From IMG/VR virus record IMGVR_UViG_3300032249_001122, positions 1 through 50,723 of that record: 50,723 nt of DNA. The stretch is one strand, 5' to 3'. The stretch comes from a virus. Each line of letters begins with the position of its first letter. Position 1 is the first letter of the stretch. Of the stretch, positions 28,130 through 35,190 are shown piece by piece. A program made the translations under genes and the position numbers. The notes beneath the pieces were generated by a model. That model was not told the DNA's origin and searched no databases. It saw only the letters and a program-made list of their open reading frames with translations.

Positions 28130-29106
28130 TATTTGTAATCGTACTTTGTTCCAGACCAGGTCTGGACGCCTTTCGACGTGTGATTAAACTTCTCATCCGA
28201 TATCGTCATGGCCTTACCGACCTTCAGGTCCAACTTTCCGTCTATCGTCCACTTCGCATCGCCTTTAACATGTAGAGTATTATCTCCACCGACGAGGATA
28301 TTGGCGTCGCCATCCACGTTGATACGCGCGGCTCCTTTGACGTAAACGTTATTATCTTTGACCACGATATGGTAATCGGAACCATATACATGAACTGTAC
28401 GAGAGCCGTCGGGCTGTAGTTCCTCGTAAGTTCCACTACGATGATGGGTGTTAATGCGCTCGGCCCCTGGCGTATCGTCATGTTCAGCAACATGTCCCGA
28501 TTCTGTGACAACCACCTGATTGTATGGATATTTTGCAGCATAAGGTGATTTGGGTTCGCTCCATTTTGTACCCGCGGAGTCGGTAACCGAAACGCAGTTT
28601 GCATTTCTGGAATCGATGTAGGTGTTTGCTCCTGAGACATCTTCGTTCCTTGCTAATCTGGGCGTGTGAGGCTCGTTTAGTCTATCAGGATATCTAGTAG
28701 GCTTCGCACCCGGAAGAGATGGGCGCTTGTCTAAATCTTTGCCGGGGTCCGCGAAACCTTTCGCAGCATCCGGTGTCGTCTCAGGTATACCGTGAAAGAT
28801 GCCCATGATGACAGGATATTCACCTTCCTTGCCGTCCATGAAGTAACCCATCACCATCGTGCCCTCTTTCGGGGGTACGACAGAACCGTGCGTACCGTTC
28901 ACCGGATGTAGAACATGTGCCCAGGGAAGATGCTCGGTCGGAATCATCGCCTTGTCGTCCGTGTGCCAGGCATGAATGCGTACACGCGCGCGACCCAGAT
29001 GAAGCGGATCCATACGATCTTCGACCACGCCCATCCACCATACGAAGCCGTCAAGGCCCATATGAATGGAGGAGACTGAGGATTGTAGTGTCTTTTCAAT
29101 GGCCAT
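28129..29106 (-). CDS. 5: Central spike protein gp5 / VgrG-like, without lysozyme domain
   Basis: This 325-residue protein has an OB-fold at residues about 20-110 (FVWWMGVVEDRMDPLHLGRA, RVRIHAWHTD, HVLHPVNG, GTMVMGYFMDGKEGEYPVIM). A linker follows, then a C-terminal triple beta-helix ladder (TVHVYGSDYHIVVKDNNVYV, INVDGDANILVGGDNTLHVK, GKLDLKVGKAM). T4 gp5 (575 residues) carries a lysozyme domain between these parts; here OB-fold and helix are joined by about 100 residues with no lysozyme motif. Cell-wall digestion during entry must come from elsewhere, probably the M15 domain of the tape measure. The stop overlaps the PAAR start. Confidence 0.88.
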   Translation of the reverse strand: MAIEKTLQSSVSSIHMGLDGFVWWMGVVEDRMDPLHLGRARVRIHAWHTDDKAMIPTEHLPWAHVLHPVNGTHGSVVPPKEGTMVMGYFMDGKEGEYPVIMGIFHGIPETTPDAAKGFADPGKDLDKRPSLPGAKPTRYPDRLNEPHTPRLARNEDVSGANTYIDSRNANCVSVTDSAGTKWSEPKSPYAAKYPYNQVVVTESGHVAEHDDTPGAERINTHHRSGTYEELQPDGSRTVHVYGSDYHIVVKDNNVYVKGAARINVDGDANILVGGDNTLHVKGDAKWTIDGKLDLKVGKAMTISDEKFNHTSKGVQTWSGTKYDYK

Positions 29107-29108
29107 GA

Positions 29109-30443
29109 CTAGAATAACTTTCCGAATCCGATTGGAGATTTGTTTCCGCCTGCAGGTGACGCCGGTGTGGCGGCCACATCATCCTTTACGACGGTCATTT
29201 CCGTGAAATACTTGCGTTCGACCGTCATCATGTGTGTGATTGTCGTGATGATATAGTTGCCGCCGATGAGTTCGTCAGTGAGTTCCGTGGACTGATCCTC
29301 AGGCGAGATGATGTTGAGTTTGATGATGTCCCCCGACTTGATGGTCGGATTACCTGGAACATACAACTTGATTCGATGATCCTGAAAGTTTTGCAGGAAG
29401 GCATTGCGTTGCAGGTCGGTTTTTTCGATCTGATGCGGCTTGATGTTCGTGTCGCGCGCCTTGATGTAGGAATTCTGGGGTTGATTGAGCGTGGTCACCA
29501 CAAATCGCGAATGAGACTCCGGCATCTTGTTCGGTGTGTCTCCCTTACGATTCTGGATGGGTTCCATCTTATTGGTCGACTTGCCTTTTCCTTCCAGATG
29601 CATCGTCTTGTCAAAGAACTCAATGGCATCGTGCTTGATCGTCGCGACAGCCTGACGCAGTATGTCGAATGTCATGAGATTGGATGCATATTTTCCAGCC
29701 TGGGTATTCGACAGCGTATCGAAGTTCTGATGAATGGCATAGGATATGATTGAGAAAGGATCGATCACGGACGAGTCGATTCGGGCCTGCTTGTAGGTAT
29801 ACTCGGCTACGGGCGCCTGCTTGAACAGCGTCTCGATGGATTTGTATTTGAAGCCATGTGCAAGTGTCTGATAGAACATGAAGGATGGATGATCCGTCTG
29901 GGTGAGCGCCTTACGTGACACCTTGTTGATTGCCTCGAACGGACGCATGTACGGTATCGTCATGTTCGTGACGCCTACCGTAGGTTCGATCTCAAGGTCC
30001 TTGACGGGAATCTTCAGCGTATTGACGGCGATGTCCTTTACGATGTCAGACACCAGCTTTCCCTGGAACGACTTCGACATGGAATACTGGGACGCAATGA
30101 ACAACTCCTCGGAACAGAACATGAGTCGATATGTCTGGGACGCGTTGGATACACGCTTTCGGTCGAGAATGTTATAGATGCGATATGACTTGGTGATCAA
30201 CTGGGGCGTGTCTGGCGTGCCGAACGATATTGCGACATGTCCGAAGCCTTTGAGAAGCGCCTTGTCGATCAGATTGAGTCCGTCGAGTACCGTGCATTCT
30301 CCGAATACAATAGGAAGCAGCAGCGACTCGGACACCTTGAACTCCTGGACCATTGCCCAGATATCGATCTTTACCGACGACTCGGATATGATGTTGAAGG
30401 CTTGGACATCAATGTCCACGGCCGAGGTTCTATATGACGGCAT
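29109..30443 (-). CDS. 27: Baseplate hub protein, gp27-like
   Basis: This 444-residue protein lies between gp53 and gp5, the place of the hub. The first 200 residues are beta-rich and hub-like: SSVKIDIWAMVQEFKVSESL, PIVFGECTVLDGLNLIDKAL, FGHVAISFGTPDTPQLITKSYRIYN-type strands, then KLVSDIVKDIAVNTL. That is the tail-tube-like pair of domains known in gp27 and VgrG N-termini. HPSFMFYQTLAHGFKYKSIE matches the second hub domain. T4 gp27 is 391 residues and forms the trimeric ring holding gp5. Assignment rests on context and these motifs. AAGGATAG precedes the ATG. Confidence 0.8.
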   Translation of the reverse strand: MPSYRTSAVDIDVQAFNIISESSVKIDIWAMVQEFKVSESLLLPIVFGECTVLDGLNLIDKALLKGFGHVAISFGTPDTPQLITKSYRIYNILDRKRVSNASQTYRLMFCSEELFIASQYSMSKSFQGKLVSDIVKDIAVNTLKIPVKDLEIEPTVGVTNMTIPYMRPFEAINKVSRKALTQTDHPSFMFYQTLAHGFKYKSIETLFKQAPVAEYTYKQARIDSSVIDPFSIISYAIHQNFDTLSNTQAGKYASNLMTFDILRQAVATIKHDAIEFFDKTMHLEGKGKSTNKMEPIQNRKGDTPNKMPESHSRFVVTTLNQPQNSYIKARDTNIKPHQIEKTDLQRNAFLQNFQDHRIKLYVPGNPTIKSGDIIKLNIISPEDQSTELTDELIGGNYIITTITHMMTVERKYFTEMTVVKDDVAATPASPAGGNKSPIGFGKLF

Positions 30444-30458
30444 TCTATAGACTATCCT

Positions 30459-31115
30459 TTATCGCGACGTCAAGACCGATTCCGGGAATCTTGGCGCAAT
30501 GGACAACTCCCTGTCCAGATTCTTCTTGATGACTTCTATGTATTCTTTCTTCAGCAACTTGATGGAACGCTTGCGCTCGTTTCTGTCGAGTTCGTCCGCC
30601 CAGGCAGTAACCGCGTTCTTCGTGATTGTTTCGGCCACTGTTGTTCCGTCCGACAGATCGTAGGAGTTGAATGTGGTGGCTGCGAGAGCGGTATAGGTGT
30701 TGTAATCAATGACCATTTTTGAGGTCGTCGTGAGTCCTGAGGCTGAGTCGCGACGGTCGATCTGCTTCTCATAGCGCACGACGCGTCTCTGGGATTCCTC
30801 AATCGTTCCGTACTTACCGATCATGTACTTTGCAAAGCGTGTGTAGTCAAGAGGCCAGTCATAGAACGGATCGACCACATCATTCATCATGAGAACGACC
30901 CAGTGAAACTCTGGATTGCCGTAGTACTTGTCGGCAATCATCTCGGGCGTGTCGCCGTCCTGGACCAGATACGGATAGTACACGGACGAGTTCTGCTTGA
31001 TCGACTTGAGAACTCCGATACGCACGAAGATATTGGTGGCGATATCATAGTTTCCGGAGCGCGTTCCGTCCAGATCGTACAGTACCTTGGGAAAGAGATC
31101 GAAGAATTTTGCCAT
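30459..31115 (-). CDS. 53: Baseplate wedge subunit gp53
   Basis: This 218-residue protein (T4 gp53: 196) starts KFFDLFPKVLYDLDG and carries NIFVRIGVLKSIKQNSSVYY, then a LysM-like stretch, YLVQDGDTPEMIADKYYGNP, and FHWVVLMMNDVVDPFYDWPL. All of these are hallmarks of gp53. The C-terminus is a basic helix. gp53 links adjacent wedges around the hub in T4. It sits between gp48 and the hub gene with four bases to the former, consistent with one late transcript. AGGG precedes the ATG by about 10 bases. Confidence 0.93.
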   Translation of the reverse strand: MAKFFDLFPKVLYDLDGTRSGNYDIATNIFVRIGVLKSIKQNSSVYYPYLVQDGDTPEMIADKYYGNPEFHWVVLMMNDVVDPFYDWPLDYTRFAKYMIGKYGTIEESQRRVVRYEKQIDRRDSASGLTTTSKMVIDYNTYTALAATTFNSYDLSDGTTVAETITKNAVTAWADELDRNERKRSIKLLKKEYIEVIKKNLDRELSIAPRFPESVLTSR

Positions 31116-31118
31116 GTC

Positions 31119-32231
31119 TTAGTAGCCCTGCATCGTCTTGTCTTTGGTGATCAGATCGACTTCTTCGAAACTCAACTGCAGACGAACATTGACTGGTCGT
31201 CCATCTGATCCGAAGACGGCGTATTGGCCTGAAGGTGCATAATCGCAAATCACATCCGTGATGACGCATGTCGAGATTTTAGGAATCATGATCGAGTCCG
31301 CGCCGGAGAACTTGAACTGAATGTCAAACTCGGAAGGTGGAATCAGATAACGACCACCACCGCCAGCTGCAAACGAGGGGGCGGCCGCCGACCTGAACTG
31401 ATTGACGATGTTATGAATGGACTGCATTTCGGTGCGTGAGCGTGCGGCCATCATGAAGTCGAATTGGAATCTACGCATCTCGGTCTTGCGGAAAATGACC
31501 TCGATCTGAGGATTGAGTGCGACGCCGCCTGTGTTCATGAGAATCATGTCGCGCATATCATCTCCGCCACCAAAGGCACCCGAAATCGCACGGGCCCCAG
31601 CTTCTAGGGCAAAGGGCGCACCGGTGCCGAGATTAGAGCCACCTTGAGTTGCCTGGGAAAGTTGGGACGCTCCAAGAACAAGACCTAGCTGATCCGTGAG
31701 CGACATGTCGGTATATTCATTTTTCTGACCGAACACGATGGTATTTGGAATGTACAGAGCAATCGTCGTGGATGTTGCGACTACCTTGCGTTTGGCAGAG
31801 AACAACTTCATATTTGATATTCCGACAGTGTTCAATGCACTTTCCACGACACTGCCCGAGATGGTCTTTTCGATGGCGCCCGTAAGAAGAGATACACCCT
31901 GCGCTCCCGGACCTCCCGCGAATAGGCTATTCGATACTCCGTTTAGCTGACTAAACGGAGTGGAGCCCGGGCCAGCCGTCGCCACCGACTTCAGGACATT
32001 GAAGACGATCCAGTTTTGAAAGGGTCCGGTTCCAATGTTTTCCGGATACTGAAATGTCTCTCGCTTGGTCTGAGAGTTATACAGATCGGCGAGAGGTCCG
32101 CGTGCAGCCGTTCTGGGAGTCTGACCTGCTGCATAACCTGCAATCTGGGTGATCGCCGCTGCCGGATTGTCATTGACGAACGGAAGCGCACTGCCCACAG
32201 CCTTGGTTATCATGTTGGAGATCAGGGACAT
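31119..32231 (-). CDS. 48: Baseplate tail-tube cap gp48
   Basis: This 370-residue protein (T4 gp48: 364) shows NWIVFNVLKS, LYIPNTIVFGQKNEYTDMSL, PQIEVIFRKTEMRRFQFDFM, SRTEMQSIHNIVNQFRSAAA, YLIPPSEFDIQFKF and a C-terminal MIPKISTCVITDVICDYAPS followed by VNVRLQLSFEEVDLITKD. This is the typical gp48 layout: a tube-like domain with an Ala/Gly-rich N-terminal tail. gp48 caps the baseplate and, with gp54, starts tube polymerisation. It is first in the long minus-strand baseplate unit and has a late box at 32274-32281. Confidence 0.93.
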   Translation of the reverse strand: MSLISNMITKAVGSALPFVNDNPAAAITQIAGYAAGQTPRTAARGPLADLYNSQTKRETFQYPENIGTGPFQNWIVFNVLKSVATAGPGSTPFSQLNGVSNSLFAGGPGAQGVSLLTGAIEKTISGSVVESALNTVGISNMKLFSAKRKVVATSTTIALYIPNTIVFGQKNEYTDMSLTDQLGLVLGASQLSQATQGGSNLGTGAPFALEAGARAISGAFGGGDDMRDMILMNTGGVALNPQIEVIFRKTEMRRFQFDFMMAARSRTEMQSIHNIVNQFRSAAAPSFAAGGGGRYLIPPSEFDIQFKFSGADSIMIPKISTCVITDVICDYAPSGQYAVFGSDGRPVNVRLQLSFEEVDLITKDKTMQGY

Positions 32232-32273
32232 TACGGCTATATACCTTCTAGGAGAAAAACAACGGGTTCGGAT

Positions 32274-32281
32274 TATTTATG
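32274..32281 (-). promoter_or_regulatory. Late promoter box CATAAATA for the baseplate unit
   Basis: The minus strand reads CATAAATA, 43 bases before the gp48 ATG, in the divergent gap. It overlaps the ATG of gp4 on the other strand. It could drive the whole minus-strand baseplate operon. Confidence 0.6.
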
Positions 32282-32752
32282 TCGTATAAAGGGAAATATA
32301 CCCCCACAAACATCGCAAAGTATCGAGGCGACTGGAAGAATGTCGTGTTCCGTTCTTTATGGGAACGACAGATCATGAAGTACCTTGACGAGAACGAGTC
32401 GGTAGTCGAATGGTCCTCCGAGGAACATCCTATTCCATATTTATCGCCACTCGACGGCAGATATCATCGTTACTTCGTGGACTTCTGGATCAAGGTCCAG
32501 CGACCCGACGGAACACTTCGTGAGTATCTATGGGAATGCAAGCCGTCGAAGGAATCCGTACAGCCGGTGCTGAAAGAAGACGCATCGAAGGCCGCGAAAC
32601 GACGCTATGCGCTGGATGTGAGAAAGTATGCCGTGAATCATGCGAAGTGGACCGCCGCTCGTAAGCTATGCGAACAGAAAGGCTGGACCTTTCATATCAT
32701 TACCGAAAAGCAGCTAGCCTCGCTCGTCAACAATAGCAAGAAGCGCGGATAA
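32279..32752 (+). CDS. 4: Head completion protein gp4 (nuclease-fold)
   Basis: This 157-residue protein aligns with T4 gp4 (150 residues): YKGKYTPTNIAKYRGD, VFRSLWERQIMKYLDEN, VVEWSSEEHPIPYLSPLDGR, YHRYFVDFWIKV, LWECKPSKE, AKWTAARKLCEQKGWTFHII and ITEKQL. The VDFWI...WECKPSK spacing fits the D...ExK active site of a restriction-endonuclease-like fold, as proposed for gp4/gp50. It is needed to finish filled heads so tails can join. The only good Shine-Dalgarno (AGGAG, 32250) is 25 bases upstream, so initiation may be weak. First gene of the plus-strand block. Confidence 0.93.
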   Translation: MSYKGKYTPTNIAKYRGDWKNVVFRSLWERQIMKYLDENESVVEWSSEEHPIPYLSPLDGRYHRYFVDFWIKVQRPDGTLREYLWECKPSKESVQPVLKEDASKAAKRRYALDVRKYAVNHAKWTAARKLCEQKGWTFHIITEKQLASLVNNSKKRG

Positions 32753-32753
32753 C

Positions 32754-33398
32754 ATGAAGTACGTCAAGCGGGAAACCAGAACCAACAAGCCCGAGTCGCG
32801 CGAGGCGATCATTGACACGGTCTTCCGCGAACTGTCGGACACGAACTATCCTCCCGAATCCGACGGCGCCCGACGCTGGCTGATGAGACGCGCAAAAGAG
32901 ATATATCACATCAATCGTGGAATAGTTAAGGACTCGGAACGCCAGATCACGGACATCTGGGATGTGATTCCAGGCCGCATGTTCATGTATGCATATGACG
33001 CAAAGACAAAGGACAAGCTGAAATACTGGGATAGACTGCCGCTAGTGATGCCAGTGACGCGTTATCATGACGGATTCCTAGGAATCAACTTTCATTATCT
33101 ACCCCCGTCGTATCGATTCTTTCTGATCGACCGACTCAATAAGTTCCGAAATAACTCTAAATACGACGAGACAACGAGAATCCGGCTGAACTACAATCTG
33201 ATTCAGCGATACACGCGTCTCAAGTATGCAAAGCCGGCCCTACATCGTTATCTGTACTCCCACATTCGTTCCAAGATTCTCTGGATTCAGCCGATTGAAT
33301 GGGATGTGGTACTGTCACTACCGAGCGAGAATTTCGCAAAGGAGCAGAAAATGGTTGTTTGGAACGAATCACGAAAGAAGATACGAAATGACAACTAA
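32754..33398 (+). CDS. Conserved T4-like myovirus protein, function unknown
   Basis: This 214-residue protein carries LMRRAKEIYHINRGIVKDSE, then PGRMFMYAYDAKTKDKLKYW / DRLPLVMP and DGFLGINFHYLPPSYRFFLI. I recall this pattern from marine T4-like phages as a conserved, functionally unassigned protein near tail and head genes. The YAYDAKTKDKLxYWDRxPL core is its best marker. It starts one base after gp4 and its 3' end overlaps the next gene by 11 bases, so it belongs to the same transcript. A structural or assembly role is inferred only from context. Confidence 0.65.
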   Translation: MKYVKRETRTNKPESREAIIDTVFRELSDTNYPPESDGARRWLMRRAKEIYHINRGIVKDSERQITDIWDVIPGRMFMYAYDAKTKDKLKYWDRLPLVMPVTRYHDGFLGINFHYLPPSYRFFLIDRLNKFRNNSKYDETTRIRLNYNLIQRYTRLKYAKPALHRYLYSHIRSKILWIQPIEWDVVLSLPSENFAKEQKMVVWNESRKKIRNDN

Positions 33399-34167
33399 TA
33401 AGGCATCGATCAATGCTCCCCGTCCCGAAGATGTAGGTGCGTTCTGGAGCAGAATCACCAATCGCGGAGGCGGTCCCGCCAAGACGTCGCGCTTTCTCAT
33501 TCAGATCGCGAGCCGACCTCGTTTTCCGGACTCCTGGAAGTTGAACTTTCCACAGGAAATGAATCGGCTGTCCGATCTCACTTTTCAGTGTGACACCGCC
33601 GAGATTCCTGGACGCTCGATTGCGACCAATGATATTCAGATCGGGGGTCCGACGATCAAGCTTCCGTACGGATCGACCTATTCCGATATGACGCTGAACT
33701 TCATCTGTACGAATGACATGTACGAGCGCAAGATTTTTGATGACTGGCTCAACTATATCAACAACGTCACGAACTTCACGATCTCATTCCGGGAAGACTA
33801 TACGACCTCCATATACATCTTCCAGTACGACGAAGGTGGTGATCAGTCAATGAGCCCGGCGGTTACATTCGGAGTCGAACTGATCGAGGCATATCCGATT
33901 GCGATCAATCCTATGCAGCTAGCCTGGGCCGAAGATTCCGTGCATCGTCTGGGTGTCACATTTGCATATACATATTACAGGCCTCTGTCGTCCCTTACGG
34001 CACCTCGTGGAATACCTTCGTCGGTTCTTGCCGGTCTGGGTTCTGCATCCGGTGTCCTGAGTACATTCCAGAATGCGCTAGTGGGTGAGGCGACAGGCAT
34101 AATCAATCGCTCGCTCAATGGAGCGTTGACTGGCTTCTCCAGTTTTCTAGGTAGTTTCTTTAGCTAA
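33388..34167 (+). CDS. 54: Tail tube initiator, gp54/gp19-like
   Basis: This protein of about 260 residues belongs to the T4 gp19/gp54 tube superfamily: TSRFLIQIASRPRFPDSW, LTFQCDTAEIPGRSIATNDI, IKLPYGSTYSDMTLNFICTN, YERKIFDDWLNYINNVTNFT and the terminal YPIAINPMQLAWAEDSVHRL. T4 gp19 is 163 residues and gp54 is 320. The extra C-terminal tail of about 60 residues and the position beside gp26/gp51 and near gp48 favour gp54, the protein that seeds the tube on the baseplate. The frame is open upstream, but the ATG at 33388 with GAAG before it overlaps the previous gene least. Confidence 0.8.
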   Translation: MTTNKASINAPRPEDVGAFWSRITNRGGGPAKTSRFLIQIASRPRFPDSWKLNFPQEMNRLSDLTFQCDTAEIPGRSIATNDIQIGGPTIKLPYGSTYSDMTLNFICTNDMYERKIFDDWLNYINNVTNFTISFREDYTTSIYIFQYDEGGDQSMSPAVTFGVELIEAYPIAINPMQLAWAEDSVHRLGVTFAYTYYRPLSSLTAPRGIPSSVLAGLGSASGVLSTFQNALVGEATGIINRSLNGALTGFSSFLGSFFS

Positions 34168-34195
34168 TACCATAATATGAAAGGTGAAACATTCA

Positions 34196-34948
34196 ATGTC
34201 ATTATTTCCTAAACTTGATACTCCAACACACAATATCGTGCTGCCCATTTCCAAGACGGCCGTCACATTCAGGCCGTATCTCACGAAGGAAGAAAAGCTT
34301 CTTCTCATGGCGTTGGAGTCGAAAGACCCGAAGATCGTCATGGAAACCATTCGTCAGATCGCGATCAACTGTGTTGTCACTCCCGACAAACTCGACGTCG
34401 ATAATCTCGCGTTGGTTGACCTTGAATATCTGTTCCTGCACATGAGAGCAAAGTCGAAAGGTGAAGTCCTTGAGGCGCAGTTCTCCTGCAAGGCGGATAT
34501 TACCCACGAAGACGGAACGATTGAAACCTGTGGCGCACCGGTCGTTCTCAAGACACGAATCGACAATCTCGGTATTGTGAATCTCGACAAATATCAGAAT
34601 GTGATTCCACTTACCGACAAGGTAGGTGTTGTCATGCGTCTCACACGCTACAAGGACATGATCGATGCGACAATTTCCCGACCGGACGATACGGCCATCA
34701 AGATGGCATATTCCGTCATTATGGCTGGCATTGAGGCAGTCTATGATGCGGACGAGGTCACGAAGGTTGACAAGTCGAATCGAGATGACCTTGAAGAGTT
34801 TCTGGGTTCACTGACCCATGACCAGTTCGCAAAGATCGAGGAGTTCTATCAACGCGCACCCAAGATCGACTATAAATTCAACATGAAATGTGGAAAGTGT
34901 GGCTTTGATCATGAGATTCAGTACGCGGATATCTCAAGTTTTTTTTAA
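34196..34948 (+). CDS. 26: Baseplate hub / tail assembly chaperone gp26
   Basis: This 250-residue protein has the gp26 opening (LPISKTAVTFRPYLTKEEKL / LLMALESKD) and body (DLEYLFLHMRAKSKGEVLEA). Its Cys motifs (CKADITHEDGTIETCG; CGKCGFDHE) could hold a zinc ion. T4 gp26 is 208 residues. The chosen ATG follows AAAGGTG by 9 bases; a GTG at 34184 is in frame but lacks a Shine-Dalgarno. It ends in a run of eight T (34939-34946) directly before the stop; slipping back one base there enters the gp51 frame. gp26/gp51 lie just before the tape measure, the place of frameshifted tail chaperones in other phages. Confidence 0.88.
   Translation: MSLFPKLDTPTHNIVLPISKTAVTFRPYLTKEEKLLLMALESKDPKIVMETIRQIAINCVVTPDKLDVDNLALVDLEYLFLHMRAKSKGEVLEAQFSCKADITHEDGTIETCGAPVVLKTRIDNLGIVNLDKYQNVIPLTDKVGVVMRLTRYKDMIDATISRPDDTAIKMAYSVIMAGIEAVYDADEVTKVDKSNRDDLEEFLGSLTHDQFAKIEEFYQRAPKIDYKFNMKCGKCGFDHEIQYADISSFF
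34939..34948 (+). promoter_or_regulatory. Probable -1 ribosomal frameshift site (T TTT TTT then TAA)
   Basis: Eight consecutive T give the heptamer T TTT TTT in the gp26 frame, followed at once by the stop TAA. In the -1 frame the reading continues from base 34945 without a stop through 34972 into the gp51 frame. gp51 itself has no good ribosome binding site. The slip would add about nine linker residues between gp26 and gp51. No clear downstream stimulatory stem was seen by eye. Confidence 0.7.
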
Positions 34949-34971
34949 TACTGTTTTGTGATGATAACCTG

Positions 34972-35184
34972 ATGAACTATTATAGGACGAACTTTTCCAT
35001 CGTCCACATTCATAAATGGGGATCGTTCAAGGACTTGGACGAAATGCTTCCCTTTGAGCGCGATGTATATAAAGCCATGTTGGTTCAGCACCTCAAGGAG
35101 GAGGCGGAACGTATGAAGGAGGAAGTCGAGCGACAGAAGAACATGCAGTCCAAGATAAATAGTAGCATACGAAGAGGGCGGTAA
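34972..35184 (+). CDS. 51: Tail assembly chaperone gp51-like, probably made as a gp26 fusion
   Basis: This 70-residue helical protein (NYYRTNFSIVHIHKWGSFKD; DEMLPFERDVYKAMLVQHLK; EEAERMKEEVERQKN) matches the short gp51-type protein that follows gp26 in T4-like phages. Its ATG lacks a Shine-Dalgarno and its frame is open upstream to the T8 slip site at the end of gp26, so the main product is likely a gp26-gp51 fusion. By analogy with the lambda gpG/gpGT pair, the fusion would bridge tape measure and tube protein. Its C-terminal region contains a late box for the tape measure gene. Confidence 0.72.
   Translation: MNYYRTNFSIVHIHKWGSFKDLDEMLPFERDVYKAMLVQHLKEEAERMKEEVERQKNMQSKINSSIRRGR
35154..35161 (+). 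promoter_or_regulatory. Late promoter box GATAAATA
   Basis: The plus strand reads GATAAATA inside the end of gp51, 30 bases before the GTG of the tape measure gene. It may give the tape measure extra late transcription. Confidence 0.5.
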
Positions 35185-35190
35185 CAAGAC

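Noticed and set aside
32438-32445. GATAAATA on the minus strand inside gp4
   Set aside because: It lies about 207 bases before gp48, within coding sequence, and a better placed box exists at 32274; a second promoter cannot be excluded.
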